A stretch of 64,000 bases of DNA from Spirochaetales bacterium (GCA_024233935.1 JACKOY010000022.1:4489-68488); one strand, 5' to 3'. Shown: positions 43,883 to 53,594, numbered from the stretch's first letter. Made by a program: numbers and translations. The notes: generated by a model not told the origin, from the letters alone.

Positions 43883-45193
43883 CTAGGCTCGCGGCCTTAA
43901 ATTGATCGTAAACAGAAGCAGGAACATTGCCGCCACCGTACAGGCGACCATCGCCAGGAGCGCATCACCCCAGCCGCCGGCTTCGACCAAACGTCCGAAT
44001 ACCGCGCTTTCGACCGTCCGCCCGATATATCCAAACAGCCCGATAAAGCCGGCCGCCGTTCCCACCGCCTTCTTGGAGGTGAGATCAAGCCCCGCCACAC
44101 CGAGTAGCATTACCGGCGGATAGATAAAAAATCCAATCACGCCGAACAATGTCAGATCAAGCCAGAGATAGCCGGCCGGCAACAGCCACAGCCCCAGAAA
44201 CGAAAGAAAAACCGGCAACATACAAAGCAAACTCACCAACCCCCGTCGACCGCCCAGTTTGTCGGAAACCCATCCGAGCAAAAGCGTGCTGGGAATGCCC
44301 GCCCATTCCAGAATGAGCGTAGAGTAACCGCCATCCATCGCGTCGGCTCCGCGCACCGCCCGCAAATACGAAGGTCCCAGATCGATTGGTGAGTAGCGTG
44401 CAATGTAGACAAAGAAGTTCGCCAGCGCAACGATCCAGAGGCTGCGATTCAGGAGAATGTTTTCTACAAAGAGTTCGTAGCTTCCGAGTTCTCGTTCGTG
44501 ATCGTGTTCTTTGCCGCCGGCGGGATAGTCGTTGCGGTATTCCTGGATTGGTGGCAGGCCGATCGACTGTGGCGTGTCCCGCAGCCGAAGTAAAAGATAG
44601 ATCGCCGTTACAATCGCGATCAGACCGGGCACGAAAAACGCATACTGCCATCCGAAGCTGCCCGCCGCCGCAGCTGCCAGCACACCCACCAATCCGCCGC
44701 CCACGTTGTGGGCGATATTCCAGACAGCGAACATGGTTCCGCGCTCGTTTTCCGAAAACCAGTGGCCCAGGGATCGTCCGCACGGCGGCCAGCCCATTCC
44801 CTGGAAAAGGCCATTCATAGCCCAGAGGGTCATCATGACCCAGTAGTTGGAACTGAACCCGAAGCAGAAGTTTACAAGCGCGGTGAGCAGAAGCCCGAGC
44901 GGCATGAAAAGACGCGGGTTGCTCCGGTCCGACCAGGCCCCCATGAAGAACTTACCGATGCCGTAGGAGATGGCGGTTGCGGCCAGAAAATCGCCGGTTT
45001 CTGCAAGCGAGAGCCCCAGGGCCTCCTGCATTTCCGGCCGGATCGGAGCCAGGTTATTGCGGGTGAGATAAAAGACCGTATAGCCGATGAAGGTTGCTTC
45101 CAGGACCTGCCAGCGAAAGCGCGGGTACTTTACATCCACCTCCGCGTTGGGCTCGCGGGTGATGTGTTTGGCAGGCCTGAGCCAGGAAAGCAC
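43883..45193 (-). CDS. Organophosphate:phosphate antiporter (MFS; GlpT/UhpT family)
   Basis: 436 residues, 12 predicted helices. YTVFYLTRNNLAPIRPEM at helix 1 carries the Arg of the family (RxN), GIGKFFMGAWSDRSNPR is the MFS loop motif, and NGLFQGMGWPPCGRSLGHWF is the strongly conserved GlpT/UhpT segment (QGxGWPPxxR). These proteins exchange glycerol-3-phosphate or hexose-phosphate for phosphate across the inner membrane. The precise sugar phosphate is unknown. It lies 53 bases after the kinase-cyclase gene and 9 bases before the small membrane protein gene. Confidence 0.92.
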   Translation of the reverse strand: MLSWLRPAKHITREPNAEVDVKYPRFRWQVLEATFIGYTVFYLTRNNLAPIRPEMQEALGLSLAETGDFLAATAISYGIGKFFMGAWSDRSNPRLFMPLGLLLTALVNFCFGFSSNYWVMMTLWAMNGLFQGMGWPPCGRSLGHWFSENERGTMFAVWNIAHNVGGGLVGVLAAAAAGSFGWQYAFFVPGLIAIVTAIYLLLRLRDTPQSIGLPPIQEYRNDYPAGGKEHDHERELGSYELFVENILLNRSLWIVALANFFVYIARYSPIDLGPSYLRAVRGADAMDGGYSTLILEWAGIPSTLLLGWVSDKLGGRRGLVSLLCMLPVFLSFLGLWLLPAGYLWLDLTLFGVIGFFIYPPVMLLGVAGLDLTSKKAVGTAAGFIGLFGYIGRTVESAVFGRLVEAGGWGDALLAMVACTVAAMFLLLFTINLRPRA

Positions 45194-45246
45194 GGTAAGA
45201 AAGACTCAGGCCGCCTCCGCATGGCAAGCCCTAACTTGCTGGGGCC

Positions 45247-48200
45247 CTATTTTGTCTCCATGCGGTAGACACCGGACCAGTCCGCCGGGGGCACGGTCTG
45301 AAACAGTTTCACGCGTTCCAGCAGAGGGAGAACGCATCGATCTTCGGGAAAATCGGCCGCATAGCCGGCAAACAACTGTTCGGCTTCCTGCCAGGCGCCG
45401 CTTTCGTAGGCCTGGTAGGCCTGTTCAAAACGTTCGCGAAAGTACGCCTTACGGTCCCGTAGCCCGGCCGGGTCGGCACTGAACACTTCGTAGATTCCCA
45501 CGCCGCGTGCCCGGCCTTTGACCTGCACGCGATCGAGCAAACGCATCGCCAGATCATGGTTTTCCCGCACCCGCTCGTAAGTATCTTCCCCGATCAGAAG
45601 CGGTGTACCGTACAGTTTCGTGAGCGATTCGATTCGCGAGGCCGTATTTACCGAGTCGCCCATGACGGTCGTGTCCATGCGATCGCGCGAACCAACGACT
45701 CCGATCATCGCGGGGCCGGTGTTTACGCCAATGCCGCATTCAATTTGCGACAGATTTCTTTCCCGACGCCATCGATTCAGCTCTTCGAGTTCCGCCAGCA
45801 TATCGAGTCCGGCACGGACCGCTTCCACGGGTTCGGCGTCAAAAATCGCCATGATGGCGTCTCCGATGAACTTATCCACAAATCCCTGGTGCGCGCGGAT
45901 CGGGCGTTCCATACGATCCAGGTAGTCGTTTAAGAACAAAAACGTTTCCGCCGGCGTGCGGGTCTCGGCGAAACTCGTAAACTGACGGATATCGGAGAAA
46001 AGCACACTCAGGCTCTCCTCGCGGGAAAGGCCGGTTTCGAGAAGTTCGATATTCCCTTCGGCGAACCGTTCCGTGAATTGCCGCGGAATGAAACGCTCAA
46101 ATGTTCTCAGCGTTGCTTCGGTCTGTCTGCGGGCCTGCTGTTCGCGCGCAAAGACCCGGGCGTTGTTCATAGCGATCGCAACCTGCACCGCGAAGTTTTC
46201 TACGATCTCTCGATCGTGGAGCGTGAAGACGCCGCTGGCTTCGTTGTTGTCCAGATACAGCACGCCCAAAATGTCAGCATGCAACAGGATGGGTACGCAA
46301 AGCAGCGAACGCAATCGATGCTCCGAGACGCTCTCCGAAGCGCTCCACTGGCGCTCGCGCCGTGCATCCCGCGACACAATCGCCGAGCGGCTATCGATGA
46401 CGGTATGCAGCACCGTTCTGGAGTACAGTTGCTCGCCTTCGGGTACGGCCCCACCGCCCGCCTGTCGGGTCAATACCAGTTCCGGAATCGGTGTTACGGG
46501 ACGACCCTCGGCTTCGGCAGTCTCGCAGGTAAACAGATAACCGTGTTGGGCTCCGGCGATCTGCATCGCGCCTTCCAGCACTTCGCTCAGAAGCGCGTTT
46601 AGATCCAGGGTCGAAGATATCTTGCGGTTGATTTCGATCAGTTGCAGAAGTTCGCGATTCGCCCCGGTGGCACCGATGAAGGTCGTTGAAGAAGAGTCAC
46701 TTCCCGTCTGCTGCCAGCTCTTGAAGTCCTGCCTGTAAAGCTCGTAGTATCCGGTAATGTCTGCCGCCAGCATTTGCCCGAGCAGCTCCTCGGTTTCTTT
46801 GAGAACCGCCGGATCCCGGCGGCGACTCCACTCCAGCTTGCGCTTCGCGAATCCAAGGTGAAAATCCAACAGGGGGGCTTTGAGTCGATGCGCTATTTCG
46901 GAGGCCGCTTCCAGATCCTTTTCAGCAAGGGTGCTCTGGCCCTGGCGCAGGTAAGCATGCACGCCCAGGATATAGAAAGTGGCGCTCATGTAAGCGTCCG
47001 GTCGTAGTTTCAAATGCGCGTGGGCGGCCTCCAGGTATTCCAGGGCGGATTGGGGATCGTCTTCTTTCAGGGCCATGAGCACGCGGCCATGAAGCGCGAC
47101 GGTGCGTTCACCTTTCGTGGCCGGATCGCCATCGTCGGCCAGTAGCTGGTCGTAAAGCTCAAGCGCTTCGCGGGTTTTTCCCGCGATGCCCAGGGCACGC
47201 GCCCGGTGGGCGGTCAGGAAGCGCAAGCCGACCGTTCCGACGTTCAATTCAGCGATATCGACGCCCGCATCGAAGCCGCGTAGCACATCCTCAAAATTGC
47301 CCCGCTCGGACATCAGAATGCCCCGCGGAAAGAGGATCAGTGGTCCGGCCCGGGTGGATTGGGCGGCATTTGCAAAGCGAGCAGCAATACGCTCGATGGC
47401 GCGGTCGGCCTCCCGAAAGCGGCACAGGTAGGCCAGCAGGTTGGCGTAAACAGCAACCGAGGCGCCAATAAGATCTGACCGGCCCAAACGCAGGGCGATC
47501 GACATGCCCCTTGAGAGCAGGTCTACACGCTCTTCGTATGTCTTGTCGCTCGGCACGGAACCCAGGAATACCAGCGTGCCAACGATGTGTTCGTCGTGGT
47601 CGGGACTTTTGGCCAGCGCCAATATCTCCTCACTGCAACGCTGCATTTCGGCTCGGTCGCCCGAATAGAAGCTCAAAGATGCGCGCGATGCGAGCGTTCG
47701 AATGCGACGCAGGGTGTCATCCCCCACAAGGGCCTCGAGGGACTCCAGTTGCTTGTGCAGGTCAGCCTGGCCGGGATTGATGGTGTGCGTGTGCTGCAGG
47801 GCCTGGAAGCGGACCTCGAATTGCTCGTCTACCGGCATGCCCGTGCCACCGAGGTCCAGCATGCGCCGCGCAAGATCATAATAAATCATGGACTGGCGAT
47901 TGCTGAATGTCCCGTTGTCCGTAAGCTGCGCGGCGAGCACGTACATGCGGCATGCTGCCTCGAACTCCATTGCTTGTTCCAGGTGATGGCCAATGTCGTA
48001 GCGAGCCGCCGGGGATTCCGGCAGGACGTTGTTCTCCAGGTATGTGGCTACGCGTCGGTGTGCTTCCACGCGTATTTCCGCCGGAAGGCTGTCGCGAAGC
48101 TGACGTCGCAGACTGTGATCCCGAAAGGAGTACAGTCTTTCGTTGTCTACGTTGAGCACAGTCTCGCGCAGCGCACGATCAAGCAAAGGCAGCAGTTGGG

Positions 48201-50118
48201 TTACTTCCTGGCCCGAAACAAAACTCAGGGCTTCGACGGTAAAGGCGCGCTGGAAAACCGCGGCAAAACGCAGGGTTTCAATATCTTCCGGAGGAAGCAA
48301 TGCCAGCAGGTCTGGACCGCTTGCCGCTCGTTCGCGAATCAGGGCCAGAGCTTCTCGCAGTCTGGTGTGCCAGGCATTCTGCTCGTAAAAGACCAGTCCT
48401 CGATCAATCAGGTGTTGCAAAATGGCGCGTATGGCGCCCGGGTTTCCTCCCGACGCGGCATACAACGGTTCCAGAAGCTCGGTCGACGCGCCCAGCTTGC
48501 TCGAAAATAGCTCCTGTAACAGGCTCGCAACGACCGATTCCCCCAGCGCCTCGACGTAGACATGCTCAAAAGCGACTTCGGGACCGACCCGAGAAAGAAG
48601 CGCGGCCGAAGTATTTTCGCTGTCTTCTTCAATAGTCGCGATGACGCTGATGCGCGCGGAACCGACCTGACTCAGACCCAACACCACCTGAGCCGACGTC
48701 TCCTCCATGTGCTGCAGGTCGTCGATGCAGATCACGAGGCCTTTCCCGTACCGCGCGATGATCTCACAGAAGCGGGCGAAGAGTTTGTGGTAGTCTTCCG
48801 GCTTCCAGGCGCCCCGGCCGGTCCCGGTTTCGGATTCCTCTTCCAACCAGCGTTCGAGCTCCGGGATCAACTCAACAAGCAGTGCAAAAGAATCCGCAAA
48901 TTGCTTCTGGAAATAGGTGAGCACTTCGTACTGCCGTTTAACGGGCAGCGACTTCAAGAAATGCGTGAAGTTCTGCATGAGAGCGCCCAGCGTGTGGTAG
49001 GGTCGATCGGTGGTCTCCCGGCGACAGGCATGAAACCAGACCACGCCATCTCCGGAGAGCAGTCGGTCGTGCATTTCCCCGAGCAGTCGGGATTTGCCGA
49101 TGCCGGACGGGCCATGAAGCAAAAGCACGTGATGGTCGGCCTTTTCATCGCGCGTTGTAAACTCTTCGAGCATGCGCAGTTCGCGCTCGCGATTTAGAAA
49201 TGGGTTCTCACGCGGAAAACTTTCCCAATGGTCCTCGGTACCCGGTGTGAAAGCAATTGATTCGTCTTGTAGCGCACCGCTACGCTCCAGACGATCAAGA
49301 TCCCGCACAAGGCCGGCGGTCGTGCGGTATCGGTCCTCCGGGTCCTTGTTCAGAAGTTTAAGTACGAGCCCCTCCAGGGCCGCCGGAATCTCGGGGACCA
49401 TTTGTCGAGGTGGCCGGGGCGGCCGGGCTACCTGCTGGTGCATCAGAAGCGCCGGATCAACCGCGTCGAAGGGCAATTGGCCGGTAAGCGCTTCGTACAG
49501 GATAATGCCCAGGGAATACAAGTCTGCGCGGTGATCGATAAATTTGCTCAGCATTCCGGTGAGTTCCGGGGCCATGTAAGCAAGGGTACCGGCGACCCGG
49601 TTTTCCCCCGCCCCCGCCAGATGGGATAGACCAAAGTCCAAAAGAATCACCCGGGGCTGTCCGCCCTCGTGTTCCTGGTAGAGCACGTTGGCGGATTTCA
49701 GGTCGTGGTGCACAAGTCCTTCATCGTGCAGATAGTGCAGTGACTCAGCGAGTCCCCGCAGAACGCGAAAGGCCTGCATTGCCGGCATGGGTCCCCGCTC
49801 CTGGATGATTGCAGCCAGGGTCGGCGCCTCGACATACTCCATCACCAGGCAGTGGATGTCGTCCTCATGAAAGAAATCGACGTAGCGTACAATTCCGTTG
49901 TGGCGAAGAGACTGAAGTGTGTCCGCCTCTGCTCGAAATCGGAGCACAGTCTCGAGCGGGAAGCGACGATTGCGGGTATCGATGAGCTTCAGCGCGCGGT
50001 CTTCGCGGGTCTGCGTGTCCCAGACCCGAAACACCTGACCCATGCTACCCTCACCCAGCAAAGAGCGCACTTCGTACCGATTTTTCAGCACGCGGTTCAG
50101 AAAAGAGGAGTGTCTCAT
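45247..50118 (-). CDS. Ser/Thr kinase - AAA ATPase - TPR - GAF - adenylate cyclase megaprotein
   Basis: 1,623 residues from ATG 50118; an upstream ATG at 50214 would overlap the methyltransferase gene. Kinase domain ~14-290: LLGEGSMGQVFRVW, ALKLI, HHDLKSANVLY, LLDFGLSHL. An AAA/signal-transduction ATPase follows with Walker A GPSGIGKS (~335) and Walker B ICIDDLQH (~460), then helical TPR-like repeats (~700-1130), GAF (~1155-1310) and a class III cyclase (~1365-1570) with metal Asp in LFSDIRQF and FIGDAIMAIFD, adenine-type Lys/Asp (VDKFIGD; DTTVMGD) and transition-state Asn/Arg in NTASRIE. All parts look active, so it probably couples a ligand signal to both phosphorylation and cAMP. It is cytoplasmic; no membrane helix was seen. 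Confidence 0.95.
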   Translation of the reverse strand: MRHSSFLNRVLKNRYEVRSLLGEGSMGQVFRVWDTQTREDRALKLIDTRNRRFPLETVLRFRAEADTLQSLRHNGIVRYVDFFHEDDIHCLVMEYVEAPTLAAIIQERGPMPAMQAFRVLRGLAESLHYLHDEGLVHHDLKSANVLYQEHEGGQPRVILLDFGLSHLAGAGENRVAGTLAYMAPELTGMLSKFIDHRADLYSLGIILYEALTGQLPFDAVDPALLMHQQVARPPRPPRQMVPEIPAALEGLVLKLLNKDPEDRYRTTAGLVRDLDRLERSGALQDESIAFTPGTEDHWESFPRENPFLNRERELRMLEEFTTRDEKADHHVLLLHGPSGIGKSRLLGEMHDRLLSGDGVVWFHACRRETTDRPYHTLGALMQNFTHFLKSLPVKRQYEVLTYFQKQFADSFALLVELIPELERWLEEESETGTGRGAWKPEDYHKLFARFCEIIARYGKGLVICIDDLQHMEETSAQVVLGLSQVGSARISVIATIEEDSENTSAALLSRVGPEVAFEHVYVEALGESVVASLLQELFSSKLGASTELLEPLYAASGGNPGAIRAILQHLIDRGLVFYEQNAWHTRLREALALIRERAASGPDLLALLPPEDIETLRFAAVFQRAFTVEALSFVSGQEVTQLLPLLDRALRETVLNVDNERLYSFRDHSLRRQLRDSLPAEIRVEAHRRVATYLENNVLPESPAARYDIGHHLEQAMEFEAACRMYVLAAQLTDNGTFSNRQSMIYYDLARRMLDLGGTGMPVDEQFEVRFQALQHTHTINPGQADLHKQLESLEALVGDDTLRRIRTLASRASLSFYSGDRAEMQRCSEEILALAKSPDHDEHIVGTLVFLGSVPSDKTYEERVDLLSRGMSIALRLGRSDLIGASVAVYANLLAYLCRFREADRAIERIAARFANAAQSTRAGPLILFPRGILMSERGNFEDVLRGFDAGVDIAELNVGTVGLRFLTAHRARALGIAGKTREALELYDQLLADDGDPATKGERTVALHGRVLMALKEDDPQSALEYLEAAHAHLKLRPDAYMSATFYILGVHAYLRQGQSTLAEKDLEAASEIAHRLKAPLLDFHLGFAKRKLEWSRRRDPAVLKETEELLGQMLAADITGYYELYRQDFKSWQQTGSDSSSTTFIGATGANRELLQLIEINRKISSTLDLNALLSEVLEGAMQIAGAQHGYLFTCETAEAEGRPVTPIPELVLTRQAGGGAVPEGEQLYSRTVLHTVIDSRSAIVSRDARRERQWSASESVSEHRLRSLLCVPILLHADILGVLYLDNNEASGVFTLHDREIVENFAVQVAIAMNNARVFAREQQARRQTEATLRTFERFIPRQFTERFAEGNIELLETGLSREESLSVLFSDIRQFTSFAETRTPAETFLFLNDYLDRMERPIRAHQGFVDKFIGDAIMAIFDAEPVEAVRAGLDMLAELEELNRWRRERNLSQIECGIGVNTGPAMIGVVGSRDRMDTTVMGDSVNTASRIESLTKLYGTPLLIGEDTYERVRENHDLAMRLLDRVQVKGRARGVGIYEVFSADPAGLRDRKAYFRERFEQAYQAYESGAWQEAEQLFAGYAADFPEDRCVLPLLERVKLFQTVPPADWSGVYRMETK

Positions 50119-50155
50119 GGATGCCGATTGCCTCTCGAATATAGAGCCAGAACGT

Positions 50156-50926
50156 TCACGTGGACGCAACAAAATGAGCGGCGTCGCGGGATCGACGGAT
50201 TTCCCAGGCCGCAATGGCGAAAGCGTTTGCGACGTTCAGAGAAGCCTTGCGGCCGTAAACAGGAATGGAAACGATCAGGTCAGACTGTTCTTTCAGCTTT
50301 TCTGAAATACCCGCCTGTTCGTTGCCCAAAATCAAGATACCCGATTGCGGCCACCGCACCTCGCCCAGGGGCATTGCGCCGGGTCCCGTTTCCAGAGCGA
50401 CAACCGCAGGTGCCTGGTCGCCGCTTCCAAATCGTTTTCGCGCGTCCTCCAGGTCGCCCACAGAAACAATGGAAATCCAGTCCTGGGTCCCCATGGCTGC
50501 CGACTGCACGCCAGGCTGTTCCGGGCCCGGCGTATAACCACATCTAAAGACCGTGCGGAAACCGAAGCAATCGCAGGTCCGAACGATAGCGCCCACGTTG
50601 TGTGCCGACCGAATATCCGGAAGAAAGACCGCCCAATTCAGTGGGGGCGCGCGGGCAATGTCTGCATCGCCTTCGATTCCCAGACGCAGGAGCACACGCC
50701 TTTCCGGGCCGCGTCCGGTCCGGCTTTGCCAGTGCACGTAGAGTTCACCAAGACGGGCCGCGACTGCTTTCTCGCAGCGTAGTTCCCGCCGACCCAGCCA
50801 CCCCACAGCTTTGTTGTAATCATCCAGCAGGGTTGCATTGTCCAGGGCCCCGGCCAGCATGCGCGCGAGGTGCCTTGCCTGCTGTTGCGAGCTGAGGGCC
50901 AGAAACTTTCGTTGGGCAAAGGCCAT
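50156..50926 (-). CDS. SpoU/TrmH-family RNA 2'-O-methyltransferase
   Basis: 256 residues. The C-terminal SPOUT domain has the three knot motifs: DIRSAHNVGAIVRTCDCFG, LILGNEQAGIS and SIPVYGRKASLNVANAFAIA. The first ~100 residues are helical and unlike the usual RlmB substrate domain, so the target (tRNA or rRNA position) is uncertain. It lies 24 bases after metG and 37 bases before the kinase gene in one minus-strand run. Confidence 0.9.
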   Translation of the reverse strand: MAFAQRKFLALSSQQQARHLARMLAGALDNATLLDDYNKAVGWLGRRELRCEKAVAARLGELYVHWQSRTGRGPERRVLLRLGIEGDADIARAPPLNWAVFLPDIRSAHNVGAIVRTCDCFGFRTVFRCGYTPGPEQPGVQSAAMGTQDWISIVSVGDLEDARKRFGSGDQAPAVVALETGPGAMPLGEVRWPQSGILILGNEQAGISEKLKEQSDLIVSIPVYGRKASLNVANAFAIAAWEIRRSRDAAHFVAST

Positions 50927-50950
50927 CCTGTTCCGAGGATTGAAAAGTTC

Positions 50951-52972
50951 TTAATGAACGGCGGCGCCATCCGGAGCGTCGCAGGTGACAAAGACCTGAC
51001 CGGAATGCAAAGGGCCGAAGGCACTTTCAACCCGGCCCCTGCGCACCTCGGGTTTTAGGGCCTCCAGGTCTTTCGTGCTGGCTTTTGCCTTCGGTCGCGC
51101 AACCCGATCGCCTGCCTGCAGAGTGACGCCAACGCGGATGGAACCCGGATCAATCAAAATCGCCCGATCGTCGGGACCGTCGGCTGCAAGCACCATGCCC
51201 TGGCTTATGATGCCCCGCAGCTTTGCGGGTTTTAGGTTTGCGACGACAACGACGTTGCGCCCCTCCAGGTCCGTAGCTGTGTAGGTGTTCTTGAGGCCGG
51301 CGCAGATTGTGCGCGATTCACCGCCGGTATCGACAGTAAGCACATACAGGCTTTCGGCTTCGGGATGCTCGCTGACACTCTTAATTTGAGAGACGCGCAA
51401 ATCCAATGGGAAGACTGCATCCTGTTTTGCGCCGTCTTCTCTGACGGTTACGTCAATGCGCGGAAAGAGCGCCACCGCAGGCGCCAGCTGTTCTCCACCA
51501 CGCAGACTGCCCCAGATCAGGTCCTGCAGCCCGGGTTCCCCGGAACGGCCCAGCATCGCGAGCCCCTGTCTGCATTTTTCGGGCATGACCGGCCAGAGCA
51601 GACTGAGAGCCACGCGTAGCGCTTCCGCTCCGTGGTACAACACGGAACCCATGGCGTCTTTTTGGGCCGGATCTTTCGCCAATTTCCAGGGCGCCCGATG
51701 CTCGACATACCGATTCACGCCGCGGACCAGGCTCGCGATCTCTTCGAGGGCGGTGGACAGATTCAGTACCTGGACCTGGCTTTGCACCCGGGCCAGGGTT
51801 GCGTTTGCAAGTTGTTTCAACTCCTGCTCCGGCTCACCGGGATCGCCTGGCTCCGGGAGTAGTCCTTCGTAGTGCGCCCAGGTAAACTTGCTGATGCGAT
51901 TAATCGCGTTACCCAGGTCATTGGCGAGCTCAGCGTTGACCCGATTTGTGAATAACTCGTCTGTAAAACTGGCGTCCTGGCCAAGCACCATATCCCGCAC
52001 CAGAAAGTAGCGCACGCTGTCGACGCCGTGACGTTCCACGTAGTCCAGTGGATTGACCGCATTGCCTTTGCTTTTGCTTTGTTTTTCACCCCGATTCAGC
52101 CACCAGCCGTGCGCCAGTATGTGCCGGGGCAACTCGCGGTCCAATCCCATCAGCATGGTCGGCCAGTACACCGCATGGGTTGTCAGGATGTCCTTGCCGA
52201 TGACGTGGTAATCGGCCGGCCAGGCGGGGCGGCCATTTGAAAACTGTTTTCCGAGCACGCCCGATTCATAGTTCAGGAGTGCGTCGAACCAAACGTAGGT
52301 CACGAATTCCGTGTCGAAGGGCAAAGGGATGCCCCAGCTCAATCGGCTTATCGGGCGGCTGATGCAAAGATCGTGCAGTGGCTGCCGGAGGAATCCAAGC
52401 ACTTCGTTTTTGCGGAACTCGGGCTGAATAAAGTCTGCGTTCTTCTGAATGTGCTCAATGAGTCGATCCCGATACTGACTCATCTTAAAAAAGTAGTTCT
52501 TTTCCGCGATCCACTCGACCGGCTTACCGCTGACGGGATCCTTGCCATCGACCAGTTCGCCTTCGGAAAAAAAGCGTTCTTCCCCAACGGAGTACCAGCC
52601 GGCGTACTCTTTTAGATAGATCTCGCCCCGGTCGTACAATTCCTGCAGGCTCTTCTGGACGTACGCCTTGTGATCTTCGTCTGTCGTGCGTATAAAACGA
52701 TCGTAGCGGATATTCAGTCGTTCCCACAGTTCTTTGAAGCGGACGTGGAACTCATCCACCTGCTGCTGCGGCGTGACCCCGCGCTGACGGGCGGCCTGCT
52801 CAACCTTCTGCCCGTGCTCGTCTGTGCCGGTAAGGAAAAAAGTCTCATAACCCAAAAGCAGGTGATAGCGATTGATTACGTCCGCCAGGATCGTCGTGTA
52901 GGCATGACCGATGTGCGGGCGGTCGTTGGCGTAGTAGATCGGGGTTGTGATGTAGAAGCTCTTTTTTGCCAT
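50951..52972 (-). CDS. metG: Methionyl-tRNA synthetase
   Basis: 673 residues. The class I signature PHIGHAYT is near the N terminus, and KQSKSKGN is a KMSKS variant (Met replaced by Gln). The connective peptide (GWYSVGEERFFSEGELVDGK) lacks the zinc cysteines, as in the zinc-free MetG type. The anticodon-binding helical domain is followed by a C-terminal EMAP/Trbp111-like tRNA-binding domain (LDLRVSQIKSVSEHPEAE; LKPAKLRGIISQGM), which usually mediates dimerisation. It charges tRNA-Met in the cytoplasm and is probably first in the minus-strand operon. Confidence 0.97.
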   Translation of the reverse strand: MAKKSFYITTPIYYANDRPHIGHAYTTILADVINRYHLLLGYETFFLTGTDEHGQKVEQAARQRGVTPQQQVDEFHVRFKELWERLNIRYDRFIRTTDEDHKAYVQKSLQELYDRGEIYLKEYAGWYSVGEERFFSEGELVDGKDPVSGKPVEWIAEKNYFFKMSQYRDRLIEHIQKNADFIQPEFRKNEVLGFLRQPLHDLCISRPISRLSWGIPLPFDTEFVTYVWFDALLNYESGVLGKQFSNGRPAWPADYHVIGKDILTTHAVYWPTMLMGLDRELPRHILAHGWWLNRGEKQSKSKGNAVNPLDYVERHGVDSVRYFLVRDMVLGQDASFTDELFTNRVNAELANDLGNAINRISKFTWAHYEGLLPEPGDPGEPEQELKQLANATLARVQSQVQVLNLSTALEEIASLVRGVNRYVEHRAPWKLAKDPAQKDAMGSVLYHGAEALRVALSLLWPVMPEKCRQGLAMLGRSGEPGLQDLIWGSLRGGEQLAPAVALFPRIDVTVREDGAKQDAVFPLDLRVSQIKSVSEHPEAESLYVLTVDTGGESRTICAGLKNTYTATDLEGRNVVVVANLKPAKLRGIISQGMVLAADGPDDRAILIDPGSIRVGVTLQAGDRVARPKAKASTKDLEALKPEVRRGRVESAFGPLHSGQVFVTCDAPDGAAVH

Positions 52973-52979
52973 GAGAACC

Positions 52980-53011
52980 GCGAACCCCGGACAGAAATCC
53001 GGGGCCCGCGA
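52980..53011 (-). other. Stable hairpin in the metG leader
   Basis: CCCCGG (52985-52990) and CCGGGG (52999-53004) form a 6-bp GC stem with an 8-base loop just 12 bases before the metG start, with GCG/CGC pairing possible outside it. There is no T-run on the minus strand, so it is not a standard terminator of the upstream CpxP-like gene. Confidence 0.4.
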
Positions 53012-53031
53012 TCTTCGTCAAACAATGCCTG

Positions 53032-53475
53032 CTAGAAACGCTCCAGATGCTCGCGCAGCTCCTCAATGACCTTCGCCTTCTGCTCTGCGTTCAGGATGTC
53101 GTAGACCGCCACAAAGCGATCGGGTGCGCTCTGCATGGCGCTCTGGCGCTCCTGCATATGGGCTTTTACCCGTTCCGCAATCGCATGCACGTCCGGATTG
53201 TTCGCGGCCAGATCCCGTCTGACCGATTCCATCAGCGTTCGTCTCTGCGTGAGGCCGTTTCGCATATCGGTCTCGATCTGCCGCCGAACCTCCTGGTACT
53301 GCTGGCGTTGAGCCGCAGTGGGTTCCAGATCATCAAAGCGATCGTCGATGTGCTCCAGCATACGATCGACCTGGCTCTCCGACATGGGCGGCCCGTGGTG
53401 TCGGTGACACCCGGCCGCCAGGGCGCCCAGAGCGATTAGAGCGGTTGTATAGGCCAGAATTCGTTTTACTTTCAT
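53032..53475 (-). CDS. CpxP/Spy-like periplasmic lipoprotein
   Basis: 147 residues from ATG 53475, preceded by a strong GGAGG site. The signal peptide ends LGALAAGC (acylated Cys23), followed by a His-rich stretch HRHHGPP that could bind metal. The all-helical mature part carries the two LTxxQ-type motifs of this family, LEPTAAQRQQYQEV and ILNAEQKAKVIEE. CpxP and Spy are stress-induced periplasmic chaperones or sensors. It is divergent from a response regulator/histidine kinase pair, the same layout as cpxP-cpxRA in enterobacteria, with CpxR-like boxes between. Confidence 0.85.
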   Translation of the reverse strand: MKVKRILAYTTALIALGALAAGCHRHHGPPMSESQVDRMLEHIDDRFDDLEPTAAQRQQYQEVRRQIETDMRNGLTQRRTLMESVRRDLAANNPDVHAIAERVKAHMQERQSAMQSAPDRFVAVYDILNAEQKAKVIEELREHLERF

Positions 53476-53501
53476 GTTTGCCTCCGAAAGTGTGTGGGCC
53501 G

Positions 53502-53510
53502 AGTGTAGCA
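53502..53510 (-). promoter_or_regulatory. Candidate extended -10 of the CpxP-like gene
   Basis: On the minus strand TGCTACACT gives an extended -10 (TG-N-TACACT) about 27 bases before the start codon. No good -35 is at the normal distance, as expected for an activator-dependent promoter. Confidence 0.4.
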
Positions 53511-53560
53511 CTATCCGCCGGGTCTTTGCATCAAGCGGAGGAAAAACTCTGTTTCGGTTT

Positions 53561-53594
53561 GTAAATCCCTGTAAACCGGAACAGTAAAATTTAC
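53561..53594. promoter_or_regulatory. CpxR-box-like operator (three GTAAA sites)
   Basis: GTAAA-N5-GTAAA (53561-53575) matches the CpxR consensus of enterobacteria exactly. A third GTAAA lies at 53584 inside the palindrome GTAAAATTTAC (53584-53594). The cluster is about 50-90 bases upstream of the CpxP-like -10 and 30-64 bases before the response-regulator ATG; TAAAAT at 53585-53590 may also be the regulator's own -10. Confidence 0.65.

Noticed and set aside
52973..53031. T-box-type leader upstream of metG
   Set aside because: The leader is under 60 bases, with one hairpin and no T-box sequence or antiterminator alternative.
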